Part shown: in pieces, positions 63,775 to 64,000 of the stretch | How positions within the stretch are numbered: the first letter of the stretch is position 1 | How the letters are laid out: each line of letters starts with the position of its first letter | Assembly: GCF_900113735.1 (NCBI RefSeq) | Contig: NZ_FOQM01000012.1 | Span: 62,001-126,000 of the forward strand | Direction: 5' to 3' | DNA from: Bradyrhizobium sp. Gha | GTDB taxonomy: Bacteria; Pseudomonadota; Alphaproteobacteria; Rhizobiales; Xanthobacteraceae | Length of the DNA: 64,000 bases | Made by a program: the position numbers and the translations under genes | The notes under the pieces: generated by a model | Told to the model about the DNA's origin: nothing | Seen by the model: only the letters and a program-made list of their open reading frames with translations | Database searches by the model: none

Positions 63775-64000
63775 CTAGAACGAGGTGCCGCCGCCGAACC
63801 GGAATTCCTGCGTGCGGTCATATTTGCCCTTGGTGAGCGGCACTGCGTAGTCGAAGCGCAGCGGACCGAACGGCGAGGCCCAAATCAGGCCGACACCAAC
63901 CGATGACCGGACGACCCTGCTGTCGTCGTAGACCAGACCGGTACAGGTCCCGGTGCTGTTCGGATTGATGGTCGATCCCACGCAATTCGAGTTCCTGGTC
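63775..64000 (-). CDS. bamA: Outer membrane assembly protein BamA, C-terminal part
   Basis: Only the last 74 codons are in the window; the gene continues past 64000. The sequence is the end of a BamA/Omp85 beta barrel: VVRSSVGVGLIWASPFGPLRFDYAVPLTKGKYDRTQEFRF ends in a terminal Phe, the normal barrel-closing signal. The (S/G)PFGPLRFDYA block is highly typical of Omp85 proteins. Adjacent lpxD-fabZ-lpxA-lpxI-lpxB is the classical neighbourhood. Confidence 0.93.
   Translation of the reverse strand, partial: TRNSNCVGSTINPNSTGTCTGLVYDDSRVVRSSVGVGLIWASPFGPLRFDYAVPLTKGKYDRTQEFRFGGGTSF

Overview
The window looks like chromosomal DNA from a Bradyrhizobium-type alphaproteobacterium (Nitrobacteraceae, Hyphomicrobiales). 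It is GC-rich and densely coding. It carries gene blocks typical of that group: pdhA-pdhB-pdhC-lpdA with a lipoyl domain fused to E1-beta, ftsB and eno near pdh, pyrG-secG-tpiA-ppiD-trpD-trpC-moaC, moeA-lexA, comEC, glnS/gltX/gltA, and bamA-lpxD-fabZ-lpxA-lpxI-lpxB. Its spacers also hold palindromic elements of the kind scattered through Bradyrhizobium genomes. The genus is my inference; no rRNA or tRNA gene was seen to confirm it.

Layout. 0-3.4 kb: a PAS-rich hybrid-less histidine kinase, a FixJ-type regulator overlapping it, and a lone receiver protein. 3.4-7.3 kb (minus): an orphan Bug/TctC solute-binding protein, threonine synthase, lpdA. 7.5-12.1 kb (minus): pdhC, a cytosine-deaminase-like protein, a DUF5076 protein, pdhB, pdhA. 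12.3-17.6 kb (minus): glycerophosphodiester phosphodiesterase, ftsB, an FMN reductase, a zinc-type dehydrogenase homologue, enolase. 17.7-22.2 kb: queF, a ModA-like gene interrupted by one amber codon, a universal stress protein, an MFS exporter coupled to kdsA, a NIPSNAP protein. 22.4-25.2 kb (plus): an OmpR/TctE-like two-component pair and a PmtA-like methyltransferase. 25.2-28.3 kb (minus): pyrG, secG, tpiA. 28.5-32.8 kb (plus): ppiD, trpD, trpC, moaC. 33.1-39.8 kb is a block separating moaC from moeA: a large membrane GGDEF-EAL protein, a CtpA protease, an FMN-dependent alpha-hydroxy-acid dehydrogenase coupled to a YihX-like HAD phosphatase, and two tiny ORFs.

39.9-50.9 kb: moeA, lexA with its own SOS box, two small proteins, comEC, DUF2171 and NTF2-like proteins, glnS divergent from gltX, and gltA with a clear intrinsic terminator. 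51-57.7 kb is accessory: a decayed glutathione S-transferase remnant, then a ROK regulator with a strong palindromic operator candidate at its start, then a complete CUT1 sugar ABC transporter (binding protein, two permeases, ATPase) and an SDR dehydrogenase, all overlapping or nearly so. This reads as one sugar uptake and oxidation operon. 57.8-64 kb (minus): a DUF1269 coiled-coil protein with a FixK-like box upstream, lpxB, lpxI, lpxA, fabZ, lpxD and the 3' end of bamA, the outer-membrane and lipid A block.

No CRISPR array, prophage, insertion sequence, tRNA or rRNA was seen. The points most worth following are the ROK-controlled sugar operon, the amber-interrupted ModA-like gene, the paired candidate sites flanking the first two-component system, the hydroxy-acid dehydrogenase/HAD pair, and the two tiny ORFs before moeA.
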